Assembly: GCF_005281345.1 (NCBI RefSeq)
Contig: NZ_SZXJ01000026.1
Coordinates: forward strand, 1-64,000
Direction: 5' to 3'
DNA: 64,000 bases
From: Citrobacter sp. wls619
Lineage (GTDB): Bacteria > Pseudomonadota > Gammaproteobacteria > Enterobacterales > Enterobacteriaceae
Shown piece by piece: positions 39,528 through 49,210 of this stretch (position 1 is the stretch's first letter; every line of letters begins with the position of its first letter). The translations under genes were made by a program, and so were the position numbers. The notes under the pieces are model-generated. The model was not told where the DNA came from. It saw nothing but the letters and a program-made list of their open reading frames with translations, and made no database searches.

Positions 39528-42522
39528 TTACACCTTTTCCACGTTCACGAGGAAGGACTTAAATTCCGGCGTCTGCGTGTTCGCATCACCGACGAATGGC
39601 GTTAACGTGTTAGCGATAAAGCCTTTTTTCGCCACACCTTCGTAGCCCCAGTGAATTGGAATACCGATAGTGTCGATATCCTGACCGTTGGCCTTCAGCG
39701 TGCGAATACGTTTGGTCACCACCGCCTTGGCCTTGATGTAGCCGCGGTTAGAGGAGACTTTGACGGTATCGCCGTGGGAGATGCCCAGCTTATTCGCCAG
39801 CTTCTCGCCAATTTCCACAAACTGTTCCGGCTGTGCGATGGCGTTAAGCAGCGCATGTTTGGTCCAGTAGTGGAAGTGTTCGGTCAGGCGATAGGTTGTT
39901 CCGACGTACGGGAACTTATCTGCTTTACCCAGTGCTTCTTCGTCGCCTTTAAAGATACGGGCGGCAGGGTTAGAGATAACGTTCGGGTGCAGCGGGTTAG
40001 TTCCCAGCGGCGTTTCAAACGGCTCGTAGTGTTCCGGGAACGGACCTTCCGCCATCTTATCGATAGCAAACAGACGTCCCATCCCTTCAGGCTGCATGAT
40101 GAATGGCCCAACGTTGCTGCCAGGTGCGGCGGCGCTGTAGTCCGGAATATCCATCCCGCTCCATTTCGCCCCGTCCCATTTCAGGATCTGACGTTTTGGA
40201 TCCCACGGATTCCCCTGCGGGTCAGCGGAGGCGCGGTTATACAGAATGCGTCGGTTAAGCGGCCATGCCCATGCCCAGCCCAGCGTATTGCCAAGACCTG
40301 ACGGGTCGGCGTTATCGCGACGGGCCATCTGGTTGCCTTCCGGCGTCCAGCTACCGGCGAAAATCCAGCAGCCGCTGGAGGTAGTGCCGTCGTCACGCAG
40401 TTGGGCGAACGAGCTCAGCTGTTGGCCTTTCTTGACGATAACCGCACCGGTTGCCGGGTCGGTAATATCGGCCAGCGCCTTACCGTTGCTCTCCATCGCC
40501 ACTTCTTCCGAAGCCGGTTCGTGCGGGGTGGAGTAGTTCCAGGTCATGCTCAGCACCTGTTCCGGGTTCGCACCACCTTGTTCGGCATACATCTTACGCA
40601 GACGCAGGAAGATACCGGCGAGGATTTCACCATCGGTAACGGCAATCCCTGGGGCATCCGCGCCTTTCCAGTGCCACTGCAACCAACGACCGGAGTTGAC
40701 GATAGAACCGTTCTCTTCGGCAAAGCAGGTGGATGGCAGACGGAACACTTCAGTCTGGATTTTCGACGGGTCAACATCGTTCGACTCACCGTGGTTCTGC
40801 CAGAAGGTGGAAGTCTCAGTGTTGAGTGGGTCGATAGTGACCAGGAACTTCAGTTTGGACAGTGAAGCCACCACCTTGTTTTTGTTCGGGAATGAGGCGA
40901 CCGGGTTAAAGCCCTGGCAGATATAGCCATTCACTTTGCCCTGGTTCATCATCTCGAAGTACTGCAGCACGTCGTACCCTTTATCCCACTTCGGCAGCCA
41001 GTCAAAGCCCCAGCTGTTTTCTGCTGTCGCCTTATCGCCAAAGAAGGCTTTCATCATCGAAACGAAGAATTTCGGGTAGTTGCCCCAGTAGTTCACCTGG
41101 CCTTCCAGCAGCGGTTTTGGCGTGTTGGCGGCAAGGTAGGTTTGCAGGTCGGTTTGTTTCTCGCTTGGCAGCGTCATGTAGCCTGGCAGGCTTTGTGACA
41201 ACAGGCCTAAGTCAGTCAGCCCCTGAATATTCGAGTGACCGCGCAGGGCGTTAACGCCACCGCCTGCCATCCCCATATTGCCAAGCAGCAACTGGATCAT
41301 TGCCATGGTGCGGATGTTCTGCGCGCCAACGGAGTGTTGTGTCCAGCCCAGGGCGTACAGGAACGACGCGGTTTTATCTTTTACGCTGGTTTCTGCGATG
41401 TACTCACAGACTTTCAGGAAGTCAGCCTTCGGCGTACCGCAGATGTTTTCCACCACGTCCGGCGTGTAGCGGGAAACGTGCTGTTTCAGCAGATTCCACA
41501 CGCAGCGCGGGTGTTGCAGAGTGACATCGCGTTTGGCGAAGCCTTTTTCATCCAGCTCGTAGTTCCAGCTGGTTTTGTCATACTTGCGTTTGTCCGCGTC
41601 GTAGCCGGTGAACAGGCCATTTTCGAAACCGTAATCCTCACGCACGATCAGACTGGCGTTGGTGTAGGCCTCGGTGTATTCGCGGTTGAATTTTTCGTTA
41701 TTTAGCAGGTACAGCAAGACGCCTGACAGGAAGGCAATGTCAGTACCAGAGCGAATAGGAGCATAGAAATCAGCCACCGCTGCGGTTCGCGTAAAGCGCG
41801 GATCGATAACAATCAGCTTCGCGCCGTTGTGAATTTTGGCTTCCATCGCCCAGCGGAATCCGACAGGGTGAGCTTCAGCGGCGTTACCGCCCATCACCAC
41901 AACGAGGTTGGCGTTTTTAATGTCGACCCAGTGGTTGGTCATCGCACCGCGACCAGACCGCGAGCATACCGAGCGCGCGGGAGAATTTTTGCGTTAAATA
42001 GCCGGTTTCGTTACTGGAAGCGGAAGCACACAGCATCCCGGTGGAAAGCCAGCGGTTAACGGTTACGCCTTCAGCGTTTTGTGCAACGTAGTTAGCGTCG
42101 CGGTCTTCTTTCATTAGCTTCGCGATGCGGTCAAATGCCTCATCCCAGCTAATCTGTTGCCACTTATCTGAGCCTGGTGCGCGATATTCCGGGAATTTCA
42201 GGCGGCTTTCGGAGTGGATGAAGTCCACAAGTCCTGCCCCTTTCGGGCACAGCGCGCCACGGTTCACCGGGTGATCCGGGTCCCCTTCGATATGGAAGAT
42301 GGATGCTTTGGCGTTTTTTGCGCCGTCACCGAGGCTGTACATTAACAGTCCACAGCCAACGGAACAGTAAGTGCAGGTGTTACGGGTTTCGCGGGTGCGC
42401 AGCAATTTATATTGCCGTGTTTCCGCGAGCGCTACGCCGGGCGCAAAGCCCAGTGCCGCTGCCGTGGTGCCTGCCATACCGCCAGCGCAGATCTTAAAGA
42501 ACTGCCTTCTGCTGACCTGCAT
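39528..42522 (-). pseudogene. fdoG: formate dehydrogenase-O major subunit FdoG, frameshifted, Sec codon deleted
   Basis: Normally a 1016-residue periplasmic Mo-bisMGD selenoprotein. The N-terminal part (42522 down to about 41956) is intact through residue 189. It includes the Tat signal SRRQFFK and the Fe-S cysteines CTYCSVGC (50-57) and CPKG (92). After ...SRALGMLAV the next bases are T-GGTCGCGGTGCGATG, so the stretch DNQARVUHGPTVASLAPTF known from E. coli (57 nt) is reduced to one base, a net loss of 56 nt. The lost part includes the UGA/Sec196 codon and its SECIS hairpin, and the frame shifts. Translation ends 12 codons later at a TAA. The remaining frame (39528-41942) is intact to the usual C-terminus. 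Either a real null allele or an assembly dropout at the SECIS stem. Confidence 0.9.
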
Positions 42523-42716
42523 GGTTCGCTCCTTGTTTCGACATTGTCACGTTCCCTTCGCTTTTCTATAACGCGAACGCGAGGGAAGTGGTTGTTATTT
42601 TTCTTTGCGGACGGGACCGCAAAGGTCCAGAATTGGGTGAATTTCCCTCCGTCCAGGAGGGGTTTGTAAAGAATACCACAATGTTGGTATGTGTGTTCCA
42701 ATATGGTTAAAAGAAA

Positions 42717-43553
42717 GTGAATAAAATCCATCAAGAAGAAGTCAAAAATGTGATGAATTGTGCAGGATCGCGTCAGTTGACCCTCTGGAAGCGCGAGGAT
42801 TTGCAACATCCTCAGCCTGATGAGGTTGCTGAAGAAGTACCTGTGGCGCTGGTATATAACGGAATTTCGCACGTGGTGATGATGGCATCACCGAAAGATC
42901 TTGCGCACTTCGCGATGGGTTTTTCACTTTCTGAAGGCATTATTGAGTCCCCGCAGGATATTTACGCGATGGACGTAGTGCCCTCCTGCAACGGATTGGA
43001 AGTCCAGGTTGAGCTGTCCAGCCGTCGCTTTATGGGGCTGAAGGAGCGTCGTCGGGCGCTGGCCGGACGTACCGGCTGCGGCGTTTGTGGCGTGGAGCAG
43101 CTCAATGACATTGGCAAACCGGTCCAGCCGCTGCCGTTTACCCAGACATTCGATCTGGGGCATCTCGATAACGCTTTACGGCATCTCCCTGATTTCCAAC
43201 CTGTGGGGCAACTGACAGGCTGCACGCACGCGGCTGCCTGGGTTCAGCCGTCAGGTCATCTGGCGGGTGGGCATGAAGATGTTGGACGTCATGTTGCGTT
43301 GGACAAACTGCTGGGCCGACGCGCAGTGGAAGGGGAAAGCTGGCAACAGGGCGCGGTGTTAGTTTCCAGCCGCGCCAGCTACGAGATGGTGCAAAAGTCG
43401 GCGATGTGTGGCGTGGAGATCCTGTTTGCTGTCTCTGCGGCGACCACGCTTGCCGTGGAAGTTGCCGAACGTTGTAACCTGACGCTGGTGGGTTTTTGCA
43501 AACCGGGCAGGGCGACGGTCTACACGCATCCGCAACGTCTGATCGCGCTGTGA
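42717..43553 (+). CDS. fdhD: sulfurtransferase FdhD for formate dehydrogenase
   Basis: A 278-residue cytoplasmic protein that carries sulfur from IscS to the molybdenum centre of formate dehydrogenases and helps insert the bis-MGD cofactor. The essential CxxC pair is present in [11 protein letters not shown] (about 121-124), and [13 protein letters not shown] is conserved. The start is GTG at 42717, aligned with the E. coli start. Divergent from fdoG. The 3' end overlaps the convergent YgjV-like gene by about 34 nt. Confidence 0.95.
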   Translation: MNKIHQEEVKNVMNCAGSRQLTLWKREDLQHPQPDEVAEEVPVALVYNGISHVVMMASPKDLAHFAMGFSLSEGIIESPQDIYAMDVVPSCNGLEVQVELSSRRFMGLKERRRALAGRTGCGVCGVEQLNDIGKPVQPLPFTQTFDLGHLDNALRHLPDFQPVGQLTGCTHAAAWVQPSGHLAGGHEDVGRHVALDKLLGRRAVEGESWQQGAVLVSSRASYEMVQKSAMCGVEILFAVSAATTLAVEVAERCNLTLVGFCKPGRATVYTHPQRLIAL

Positions 43554-44026
43554 CGCCGCCAGGCGGCCAGAATGCTGCCTGAAAATGCCAGCTCCATGAT
43601 TACGGCAACTGGCGAGCCAACAATCACATTGTTCAGCAGCCAACACAGGCTACCGCACAAGGTGTATCCCCGTAATTTTCCGCTGTGTTTTTGAAACGAC
43701 GCAAAGGTCATCAGCAGGCTTCCCATCAGCGGCAAAATACTCGACAGATTTTGCCAAAGATAAACGCTACACAGCAGCGATCCCAGCATAAATCCCCACA
43801 TCGCCCAGCGGTGAAACGTGACGATGGCCGTCGCGTAGCGGCATGCGGCAATGATCATTAACCCAGCCGCAGCGTGTTGATCCAAAAGATAGAAATGTAT
43901 AGCCAACAGGGAAGTGGAACTGGTGAGCAGAGATAAGGTGATAGCCCGGCGCTGAAAATGAAAAGCGGAAATATCCAGCAAAAAGCTGATGCCAGCCAGA
44001 ATCTGAGAGAGGAGAAATGCGTTCAT
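43520..44026 (-). CDS. YgjV-family inner membrane protein
   Basis: A 168-residue very hydrophobic protein with about five to six membrane segments, resembling the YgjV/DUF (imp-YgjV) family of unknown function. The ATG at 44026 ([12 protein letters not shown]) is chosen; its ribosome site is weak. It is downstream of the CRP-like regulator on the same strand, about 58 nt apart, and may be cotranscribed with it. Not in the E. coli locus. Confidence 0.75.
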   Translation of the reverse strand: MNAFLLSQILAGISFLLDISAFHFQRRAITLSLLTSSTSLLAIHFYLLDQHAAAGLMIIAACRYATAIVTFHRWAMWGFMLGSLLCSVYLWQNLSSILPLMGSLLMTFASFQKHSGKLRGYTLCGSLCWLLNNVIVGSPVAVIMELAFSGSILAAWRRHSAIRRCGCV

Positions 44027-44084
44027 AATGTGCGCCAACAATTGAAGAGTGACGGGACAATAATCGACGCATCAACGTAAGGCG

Positions 44085-44606
44085 TTAACCTTTGTTAAGA
44101 CGCTGGCGAATACGAGACAGGCTAACGGGAGTAATGCCGATATAGTTGGCGAGATCGCGCTGAGTGAGCTGAGACTCCCAGTCCGGGAAGTGTGTTTGTA
44201 CGTACTGGTAGCGTTGCTCTGGGGTATTGAGCAGCAGCATTTGCTCTTTTTTCTCTTTATAGATCAACTGCTGGACCAGTAGCTGGGTCTTAATATCCTG
44301 ATTTTCCGGCGCATCCAGCAACGCCAGCGGTATTTCACTGGTTTCGCCAGCGGCGATCATTTGCAGACTGTAATCAGCAGGCGTGTTGGTTAGCCAGTTC
44401 AGGTACAAAAAGCAGTACTCCCCGGCAAAGTAGAACTCTTTAACCCTTTCAACGCCGCTGTCTGCGTGATACACCGCACGAGCCACACCATGATGTAAAA
44501 GATGAATTTTACTTTGTGGTTCACCCTGACGAAGTAACCAACTACCCGCCGGTTGCGTTTTTCTACGGCTGCCTGCGAGGCATTGTGGTTCCTGATTACG
44601 CGACAT
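44085..44606 (-). CDS. CRP/FNR-family transcriptional regulator
   Basis: A 173-residue regulator with a shortened cyclic-nucleotide-binding-like domain (SWLLRQGEPQSKIHLLHHGVAR) and a C-terminal winged helix (LTQRDLANYIGITPVSLSRIRQRL). The FNR cysteine cluster is absent and the cAMP-contact residues are not obvious, so it probably senses something else or acts constitutively, like Crp-type regulators of the YeiL/FixK-like group. The ATG at 44606 follows AGAGAT; a TTG four codons earlier is possible. Confidence 0.8.
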   Translation of the reverse strand: MSRNQEPQCLAGSRRKTQPAGSWLLRQGEPQSKIHLLHHGVARAVYHADSGVERVKEFYFAGEYCFLYLNWLTNTPADYSLQMIAAGETSEIPLALLDAPENQDIKTQLLVQQLIYKEKKEQMLLLNTPEQRYQYVQTHFPDWESQLTQRDLANYIGITPVSLSRIRQRLNKG

Positions 44607-44735
44607 CTTATCTCTCAAATAATTTGAATGAGACTGGCAAATCCTTCCGCTTTCAGTTGTTCGAGTATCAGCCTATTATTTATCACATCAAGGCACGGTG
44701 CCTTACTCAAACAACTAAGTTAAAGGGTTTATATC

Positions 44736-44948
44736 ATGAACAGCATCAAAACTTTTGTCGCAGTTATCGCTCTGGCTACTTCTTTCGGTTCTTTCGCTGC
44801 TCAGACAGTTACCGCAACCGGTTCTACGCTGGAAAGCGCTGAAGCAAAAATCGCCGCTCAGGCTGAACGTGCGGGTGCCAGCGATTATAAAATCACTCAG
44901 GCTTACACCGGTAACCGTGTGCATATGACCGCTGAACTGCTGAAATAA
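44736..44948 (+). CDS. small periplasmic DUF1471 (BhsA/McbA/YdgH-like) protein
   Basis: A 70-residue protein with a Sec signal peptide (MNSIKTFVAVIALATSFGSFAA). The compact DUF1471 domain (TVTATGSTLESAEAKIAAQAERAGASDYKIT) ends in AELLK. Members of this large enteric family respond to stress, biofilm or acid. A ribosome site (TTAAAGGG, 44719 region) precedes the ATG, and a terminator follows. It is divergent from the CRP-like regulator, which may control it. Confidence 0.85.
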   Translation: MNSIKTFVAVIALATSFGSFAAQTVTATGSTLESAEAKIAAQAERAGASDYKITQAYTGNRVHMTAELLK

Positions 44949-44970
44949 GTTATCTCAGTACGGTAGAAAG

Positions 44971-44993
44971 AGCGCCCCAGGGGCGCTTTTTTA
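44971..44993 (+). terminator. terminator after DUF1471 gene
   Basis: AGCGCCCC-AG-GGGGCGCT hairpin followed by TTTTTT, 22 nt after the stop codon. It lies at the 3' end of azlD on the opposite strand. Confidence 0.85.
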
Positions 44994-45314
44994 GTTTATA
45001 CCCGCCATTCTCAGCAGTGCGGTTACCACTGCTGCAGCGATAATCACCACAATCAATGGCGTCTTGCGCCAGGCGAGAAAGACCGCAAAACCCACACCGA
45101 GTACGCGCGCCATGCCGGCAAAGTGTTCGCCTTCATAAAAGGTGGTTGCCAGCGCGACGGAGAAGAGTAATACCGTTGCGGCGTCGGAAAGCAGCGCCTG
45201 TGAACGTTCAGAAAAGGCTAAACGCCCTCCCAGTTTTGCTCCCCCTAAGCGCATTAAATATGTACCCAAAGACAGCACGGCAATCCCGACGATAAATAGC
45301 GTCATATTACCCAT
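44991..45314 (-). CDS. branched-chain amino acid exporter small subunit AzlD
   Basis: A 107-residue membrane protein with about four hydrophobic segments, of the AzlD/YgaH family. It pairs with AzlC to export branched-chain or related amino acids. It overlaps azlC by one base (TAATG), indicating coupling. The signature TYLMRLGGAKLGGRL is near the N-terminus. Confidence 0.87.
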   Translation of the reverse strand: MGNMTLFIVGIAVLSLGTYLMRLGGAKLGGRLAFSERSQALLSDAATVLLFSVALATTFYEGEHFAGMARVLGVGFAVFLAWRKTPLIVVIIAAAVVTALLRMAGIN

Positions 45315-45973
45315 TATTTTTTCCTCGCCAGTAAGCCAAACAGTGAGAGCAGTACCGGCAAGCCTACCGGTGCGAAAGGTACGGATGCGAGTGACAATGC
45401 GGCCCCGCTACAGGCACGGATGAGCGTGGTGCGGTTTTTAAAAGCCGGAACCACTAAGGCCAACAAAATGGCAGGGAAAACGGCATCCAGCCCAATGGTT
45501 TCAGGTGCCGGGAGCAGCTTGCCGACACCGGCACCGATCAGTGTGCCAATCGGCCAGAAAATGGCGACGCCCAGACCGCATAACCAGTAGGCGGCTTTAC
45601 GTTGTTCCGGTGTTTTCTGCGACAGGCCGAACACCACGCTTTCATCGTTCATGATATGGCAGCCGAGGAAACTGGCGGCCCGGTTTCCCACCAGATCGCG
45701 CACCGTGACGCCAAACGGCACGTGTCGGGCGTTGACCAGTAAACCGGCAGCCGCAGCCGCCAGTGGGTTACCACCGCTGGCGACGATGCCGATAAACATA
45801 AACTCGGACGCCCCCGCCAGTACCGTAATAGAGAGTACAAACGGTACCCACAGCGGGAAGCCATAAGCCATCGCCAGCGAGCCGTACGACATGCCGACAA
45901 CGCCGACAGCCAGACAGACGAGAAATATTGCTTTCAGCGTGTCGCCTTTGAGACTGGAAAAATAATGTTTCAT
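45314..45973 (-). CDS. branched-chain amino acid exporter large subunit AzlC
   Basis: A 219-residue AzlC/YgaZ-family permease. It has the conserved LVNARHVPFGVTVRDLVGNRAASFLGCHIMNDESV segment (shown here only in part) and several transmembrane helices. It forms an exporter with AzlD. A regulator is encoded divergently 101 nt away with palindromic operator-like sites between them. Not part of the corresponding E. coli locus. Confidence 0.88.
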   Translation of the reverse strand: MKHYFSSLKGDTLKAIFLVCLAVGVVGMSYGSLAMAYGFPLWVPFVLSITVLAGASEFMFIGIVASGGNPLAAAAAGLLVNARHVPFGVTVRDLVGNRAASFLGCHIMNDESVVFGLSQKTPEQRKAAYWLCGLGVAIFWPIGTLIGAGVGKLLPAPETIGLDAVFPAILLALVVPAFKNRTTLIRACSGAALSLASVPFAPVGLPVLLSLFGLLARKK

Positions 45974-45984
45974 ACCGTTTTAGC

Positions 45985-46052
45985 CATATCGAACGAATTT
46001 CCATTATAATGAACGGGAGCAGTTAACTTTACAAGTCGAACGATTCGTTCGA
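45985..46052. promoter_or_regulatory. azlC/regulator divergent operator
   Basis: A perfect dyad TCGAACGA-T-TCGTTCGA lies at 46036-46052, with a half-site TCGAACGAA at 45989-45997. The sites are spaced by about 47 nt between the two divergent start codons. Likely binding sites of the XRE-cupin regulator. Confidence 0.75.
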
Positions 46053-46074
46053 TATAAAAAACATGGAGTCGTGA

Positions 46075-46623
46075 ATGACCCAGCCCATCAGTATGATCGC
46101 GAAAAGCCTGGTGCGTGAACGTCAGCGCACCGGTTTGTCGCTGGCGGAGATTGCCCGTCGTGCGGGGATTGCAAAATCGACGCTCTCACAGTTGGAAGCG
46201 GGCAATGGCAATCCTAGCCTGGAAACGCTCTGGTCGCTGTGTGTGGCGTTGGACATTCCCTTTGCGCGCCTGCTGGAGCCGCAAGAGCAAAAAACGCAGG
46301 TGATTCGCCGCGGCGAAGGGACAAAAGTCGTGGCGGAACAGGCCCACTATCAGGCCATTTTACTGGCCGCCTGCCCACCGGGCGCGCGGCGGGATATTTA
46401 TCTGTTGCTGACGCAGCCGGGCGCGGATCGTATTTCACAGCCGCATCCGCCGGGATCGGTTGAACATATCATCGTGACGCAGGGCAAGGCGATGGTGGGG
46501 TTGACGGAAGCGCCGGAAGAGTTAGGTGAGGGCGACTACATTTGTTACCCCGCCGATCGCGCGCATATCTTTAAAGCGCTGGAGCCTGACACCCAGGCGA
46601 TTCTGGTTTCTGAGCAAAATTGA
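46075..46623 (+). CDS. XRE-cupin transcriptional regulator of azlCD
   Basis: A 182-residue regulator with an N-terminal XRE helix-turn-helix (LSLAEIARRAGIAKSTLSQLEAGNGNPSLETL) and a C-terminal cupin ligand domain (HPPGSVEHIIVTQGKAMVGL). Such proteins commonly sit beside azlCD and control export in response to an amino acid ligand. It is divergent from azlC, with a TCGAACGA dyad between them. Confidence 0.87.
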   Translation: MTQPISMIAKSLVRERQRTGLSLAEIARRAGIAKSTLSQLEAGNGNPSLETLWSLCVALDIPFARLLEPQEQKTQVIRRGEGTKVVAEQAHYQAILLAACPPGARRDIYLLLTQPGADRISQPHPPGSVEHIIVTQGKAMVGLTEAPEELGEGDYICYPADRAHIFKALEPDTQAILVSEQN

Positions 46624-46627
46624 ATTG

Positions 46628-46701
46628 TCGGATGGCGCTATCGCTTATCCGACCTACAAAAAATAAAACCGTAGGCCCGGTAAGCTTGCGCCACCGGGCA
46701 T
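46628..46701. repeat. REP pair
   Basis: GTCGGATGGCGC...TTATCCGACCTAC and GTAGGCCCGGTAAGC...GCCACCGGGCA in opposite orientation between the regulator and rhaM. Confidence 0.85.
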
Positions 46702-46706
46702 ATAAC

Positions 46707-47021
46707 TTACTGCAGATAAAACACTTCTTTTAGCTCTGCGCTAACCGGGCTGTTGTCTGCATTGGTGGGCATTACGTCACGCATATGCTGCCACCAGCGC
46801 TGGCAAACGTCGGTGCTGGCGACAGCGTCCCAGCGCGCTTCGGACTCAATCTCGACGGTGGCGAACAGCAGATTGCGCTCCCGATCGAGATAAATCGCGT
46901 AGTGATGGGCGCCGTGTTCTTTCAGCACCGCTTCCAGTTCTGGCCAGATGGGATTGTGCCGACGTTGATATTCCACGTGCGCGTCGGCATTTACCTGCAT
47001 CACAAAGGCCTTGCGGATCAT
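46707..47021 (-). CDS. rhaM: L-rhamnose mutarotase
   Basis: A 104-residue ferredoxin-like-fold enzyme ([29 protein letters not shown]) interconverting rhamnose anomers ahead of RhaA. The conserved Tyr18 and His22 region ([12 protein letters not shown]) and WWQHM are present. Overlaps the FucO-like gene by 4 nt. The ATG at 47021 matches E. coli RhaM; 22 upstream codons lie inside the previous gene. Confidence 0.95.
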   Translation of the reverse strand: MIRKAFVMQVNADAHVEYQRRHNPIWPELEAVLKEHGAHHYAIYLDRERNLLFATVEIESEARWDAVASTDVCQRWWQHMRDVMPTNADNSPVSAELKEVFYLQ

Positions 47022-48166
47022 AACGCCTCCAGATACAGCTCGCGGACCTCGTCGCGGCTGGCGGTACGCGGGTTGCACGGCGCACACGGATCGGCCAATG
47101 CTTTGTCCAGCCAGCCTTCAATATCTTCTTTCGTCACGCCAAGGGAGCTAAAGCCCGCAGGAATACCGACACGCTTGCTGAGTGCTCGAATCGCCTTGAT
47201 GGCCTCCATGCTTGCCGCTTCATCGCTCATGCCACGGGTATCGACGCCCATTGCCTGCGCCACGCGGGCAAAGCGCGCCACGGCGTTGGGGCGGTTAAAG
47301 TTTTCGATTACCGGCAGCAGGATGGCGTTGCAGACGCCGTGCGGCAGATTGTGGGTTGCGCCCGGCTGATGAGCCAGCGCATGCACCAGACCCAGACCGG
47401 CGCTGTTAAATGCCATACCCGCCAGATACTGACCAAACGCCATCTGCTCACGGGCGTCGAGGTTATGCCCATCGTCGACGGCTTTTGGCAACCACAGATT
47501 GATCAGGCGAATCGCTTCTAACGCGTTGGCATCGGTCAATGGATGTGCGCCGACGGAGACATAGGCTTCAATGGCGTGGGTCAGGGCGTCCATACCGGTC
47601 GCGGCAGTCACGGATGCCGGGATCTCCAGCATCACGCTGGCATCATCCACGGCGATATCCGGGATGATATTCGGGTCGATGATCACCTCTTTGACCTTGC
47701 GCGCAGAGTCGATAATAACCGCGTTGCTGGTCATTTCTGCTGCCGTACCGGCAGTGGTGTTGATGGCGACCAGCGGTACGCCCGCATTTTTCACTTTGCC
47801 CACGCCGGAGTAAGCGGTAGAAGGGCCTGGGTTGGCGGTCAGGATCTTCACCGCTTTAGCGGTATCGATCGGGCTGCCGCCGCCGAAAGCGATAATGTAG
47901 TCACATTCTGCGCCCTGATATGCTGCAAAACCCTGCTGCACCAGCTCCTCTGTCGGGTTCGGGAACACCTCATCAAACAGGTGGTAAGACATTTGATGTT
48001 CATCCAGCGCGGCAAACAGGCTGTCCAGCAGGCCCAGCTTCACCAGTTGACCATCGGTGACGATCAGCGCTTTGCCCCATTGTTTATTCGCCACGAGGTT
48101 CACCATATCGCGGATTGCCCCTGCGCCATGCAGGCTAATTTTTGGCAGTGCCAACATAAAGCTCAT
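47018..48166 (-). CDS. lactaldehyde reductase / 1,2-propanediol dehydrogenase (FucO-like)
   Basis: A 382-residue group III Fe-dependent alcohol dehydrogenase. It has the nucleotide-site [12 protein letters not shown] and the metal-binding histidines in [13 protein letters not shown] and [18 protein letters not shown]. It reduces L-lactaldehyde, the RhaD product, to L-1,2-propanediol in fermentation. E. coli relies on the distant fucO; here the gene is inside the rha operon between rhaD and rhaM, as known for Salmonella. AAGGAG precedes the ATG at 48166. Confidence 0.93.
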   Translation of the reverse strand: MSFMLALPKISLHGAGAIRDMVNLVANKQWGKALIVTDGQLVKLGLLDSLFAALDEHQMSYHLFDEVFPNPTEELVQQGFAAYQGAECDYIIAFGGGSPIDTAKAVKILTANPGPSTAYSGVGKVKNAGVPLVAINTTAGTAAEMTSNAVIIDSARKVKEVIIDPNIIPDIAVDDASVMLEIPASVTAATGMDALTHAIEAYVSVGAHPLTDANALEAIRLINLWLPKAVDDGHNLDAREQMAFGQYLAGMAFNSAGLGLVHALAHQPGATHNLPHGVCNAILLPVIENFNRPNAVARFARVAQAMGVDTRGMSDEAASMEAIKAIRALSKRVGIPAGFSSLGVTKEDIEGWLDKALADPCAPCNPRTASRDEVRELYLEAL

Positions 48167-48192
48167 CACTATTCTCCTTAACAATAAAATCC

Positions 48193-48225
48193 TGTAGGCC
48201 GGATAAAGTGAAGCCGCATCCGGCG
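48193..48225. repeat. REP element
   Basis: TGTAGGCCGGATAAAG...GCATCCGGCG palindrome between rhaD and the FucO-like gene. It lies inside the operon. Confidence 0.85.
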
Positions 48226-48240
48226 TTGGGTTGGGAGGTA

Positions 48241-49068
48241 TCAGTACAGCTCTACGGCGCTTGCCAGCGGCGTCACGCCAAAACGTTTGCCAAGGGCTAT
48301 CAGTTCTTCGCGCGTGATGGTCTGCTTCATACCGCCCATCGAATAGATTTTGACCAGAACCTCGGCGGATTTTTCTGCGGTGTCGATCAAGCCGAACGCT
48401 TCGTCGAGCGTTGGCCCACTGCCGAATACGCCATGGAATGGCCACAGTACCAGCGAGTGTTGCTGCATTTCCTCGGCTGTCGCCTGGCCGATTTCATCGG
48501 TACCCGGTACCATCCACGGCAGAATGCCGACGCCATCCGGGAACACGACCAGACATTCGGTGCTGCCTTCCCACAGCTTACGGGTAATCAGTGCCGTGTT
48601 GTTTTCCAGTACGTAGGTCAGGGCGATCAGATTGGTGGCGTGACAGTGCATGATGACGCGGTCTTTGCCGTTGGTGGCTTTAATGCGTTCACAGTGAGAG
48701 AGGAAGTGGGCCGGCAGTTCAGAGGTTGGTACGGCCTCGTGGGTCAGGCCCCAGAGGATGTGGTAGCCCGCGCCGTCGCTGTCAATTTTCACCACGCCTA
48801 AATTGGCGGCCGGGTCGAGCTGAACATTTCGGAAGAACTTGCCGGAACCGGTGACGATAAATGAGGTGTTCGCCAGCATCGGCATCGGCTGACTCAGCGC
48901 AATATAGCGCGATTTTTCGTGGAAATCGGCGCTAAATGGCGCAATATCTGCTTCATCAAGACGTAACGTCAGGTTGCCGCCGTTACGCTCGTCCCAGCCT
49001 TTCAGCCACGCATCAGAAGTGGCTTTGATCATCCCCTGGACGAACCAGGAAGTCGTAATGTTTTGCAT
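48241..49068 (-). CDS. rhaD: rhamnulose-1-phosphate aldolase
   Basis: A 275-residue class II zinc aldolase. It splits L-rhamnulose-1-phosphate into DHAP and L-lactaldehyde. The zinc-binding HCHATN (His141/His143), distal His212 in WPFHGVFG, and the phosphate-site GNGGNLTLR type motif ([10 protein letters not shown]) are all present. Third gene of rhaBAD, separated from rhaA by a 140-nt REP-bearing gap. Confidence 0.97.
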   Translation of the reverse strand: MQNITTSWFVQGMIKATSDAWLKGWDERNGGNLTLRLDEADIAPFSADFHEKSRYIALSQPMPMLANTSFIVTGSGKFFRNVQLDPAANLGVVKIDSDGAGYHILWGLTHEAVPTSELPAHFLSHCERIKATNGKDRVIMHCHATNLIALTYVLENNTALITRKLWEGSTECLVVFPDGVGILPWMVPGTDEIGQATAEEMQQHSLVLWPFHGVFGSGPTLDEAFGLIDTAEKSAEVLVKIYSMGGMKQTITREELIALGKRFGVTPLASAVELY

Positions 49069-49110
49069 GTCGGTGTTCCTGTTTATTGCCCGAACGTTAT
49101 CGGGTCTTAC

Positions 49111-49195
49111 GCAGGCCGGATAAGCGCAGCGCCATCCGGCAATCGTGTTTCATTCATTGCCGGATGGCGACGCAGGGCGTCTTATCCGGCCTACA
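49111..49195. repeat. REP pair
   Basis: Two opposite REPs (GCAGGCCGGATAAGC...GCCATCCGGC and GCCGGATGGCGAC...TTATCCGGCCTAC) in the rhaA-rhaD gap. They could set relative levels of the two enzymes. Confidence 0.87.
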
Positions 49196-49210
49196 AGCCT
49201 GGCGTCATGC

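Noticed and set aside
39528-42522. The split fdoG reading frame as ordinary UGA selenocysteine read-through
   Set aside because: In a normal fdoG both halves share one frame interrupted only by TGA. Here the halves are in different frames, no TGA is present at the junction, and the Sec-containing residues are missing.
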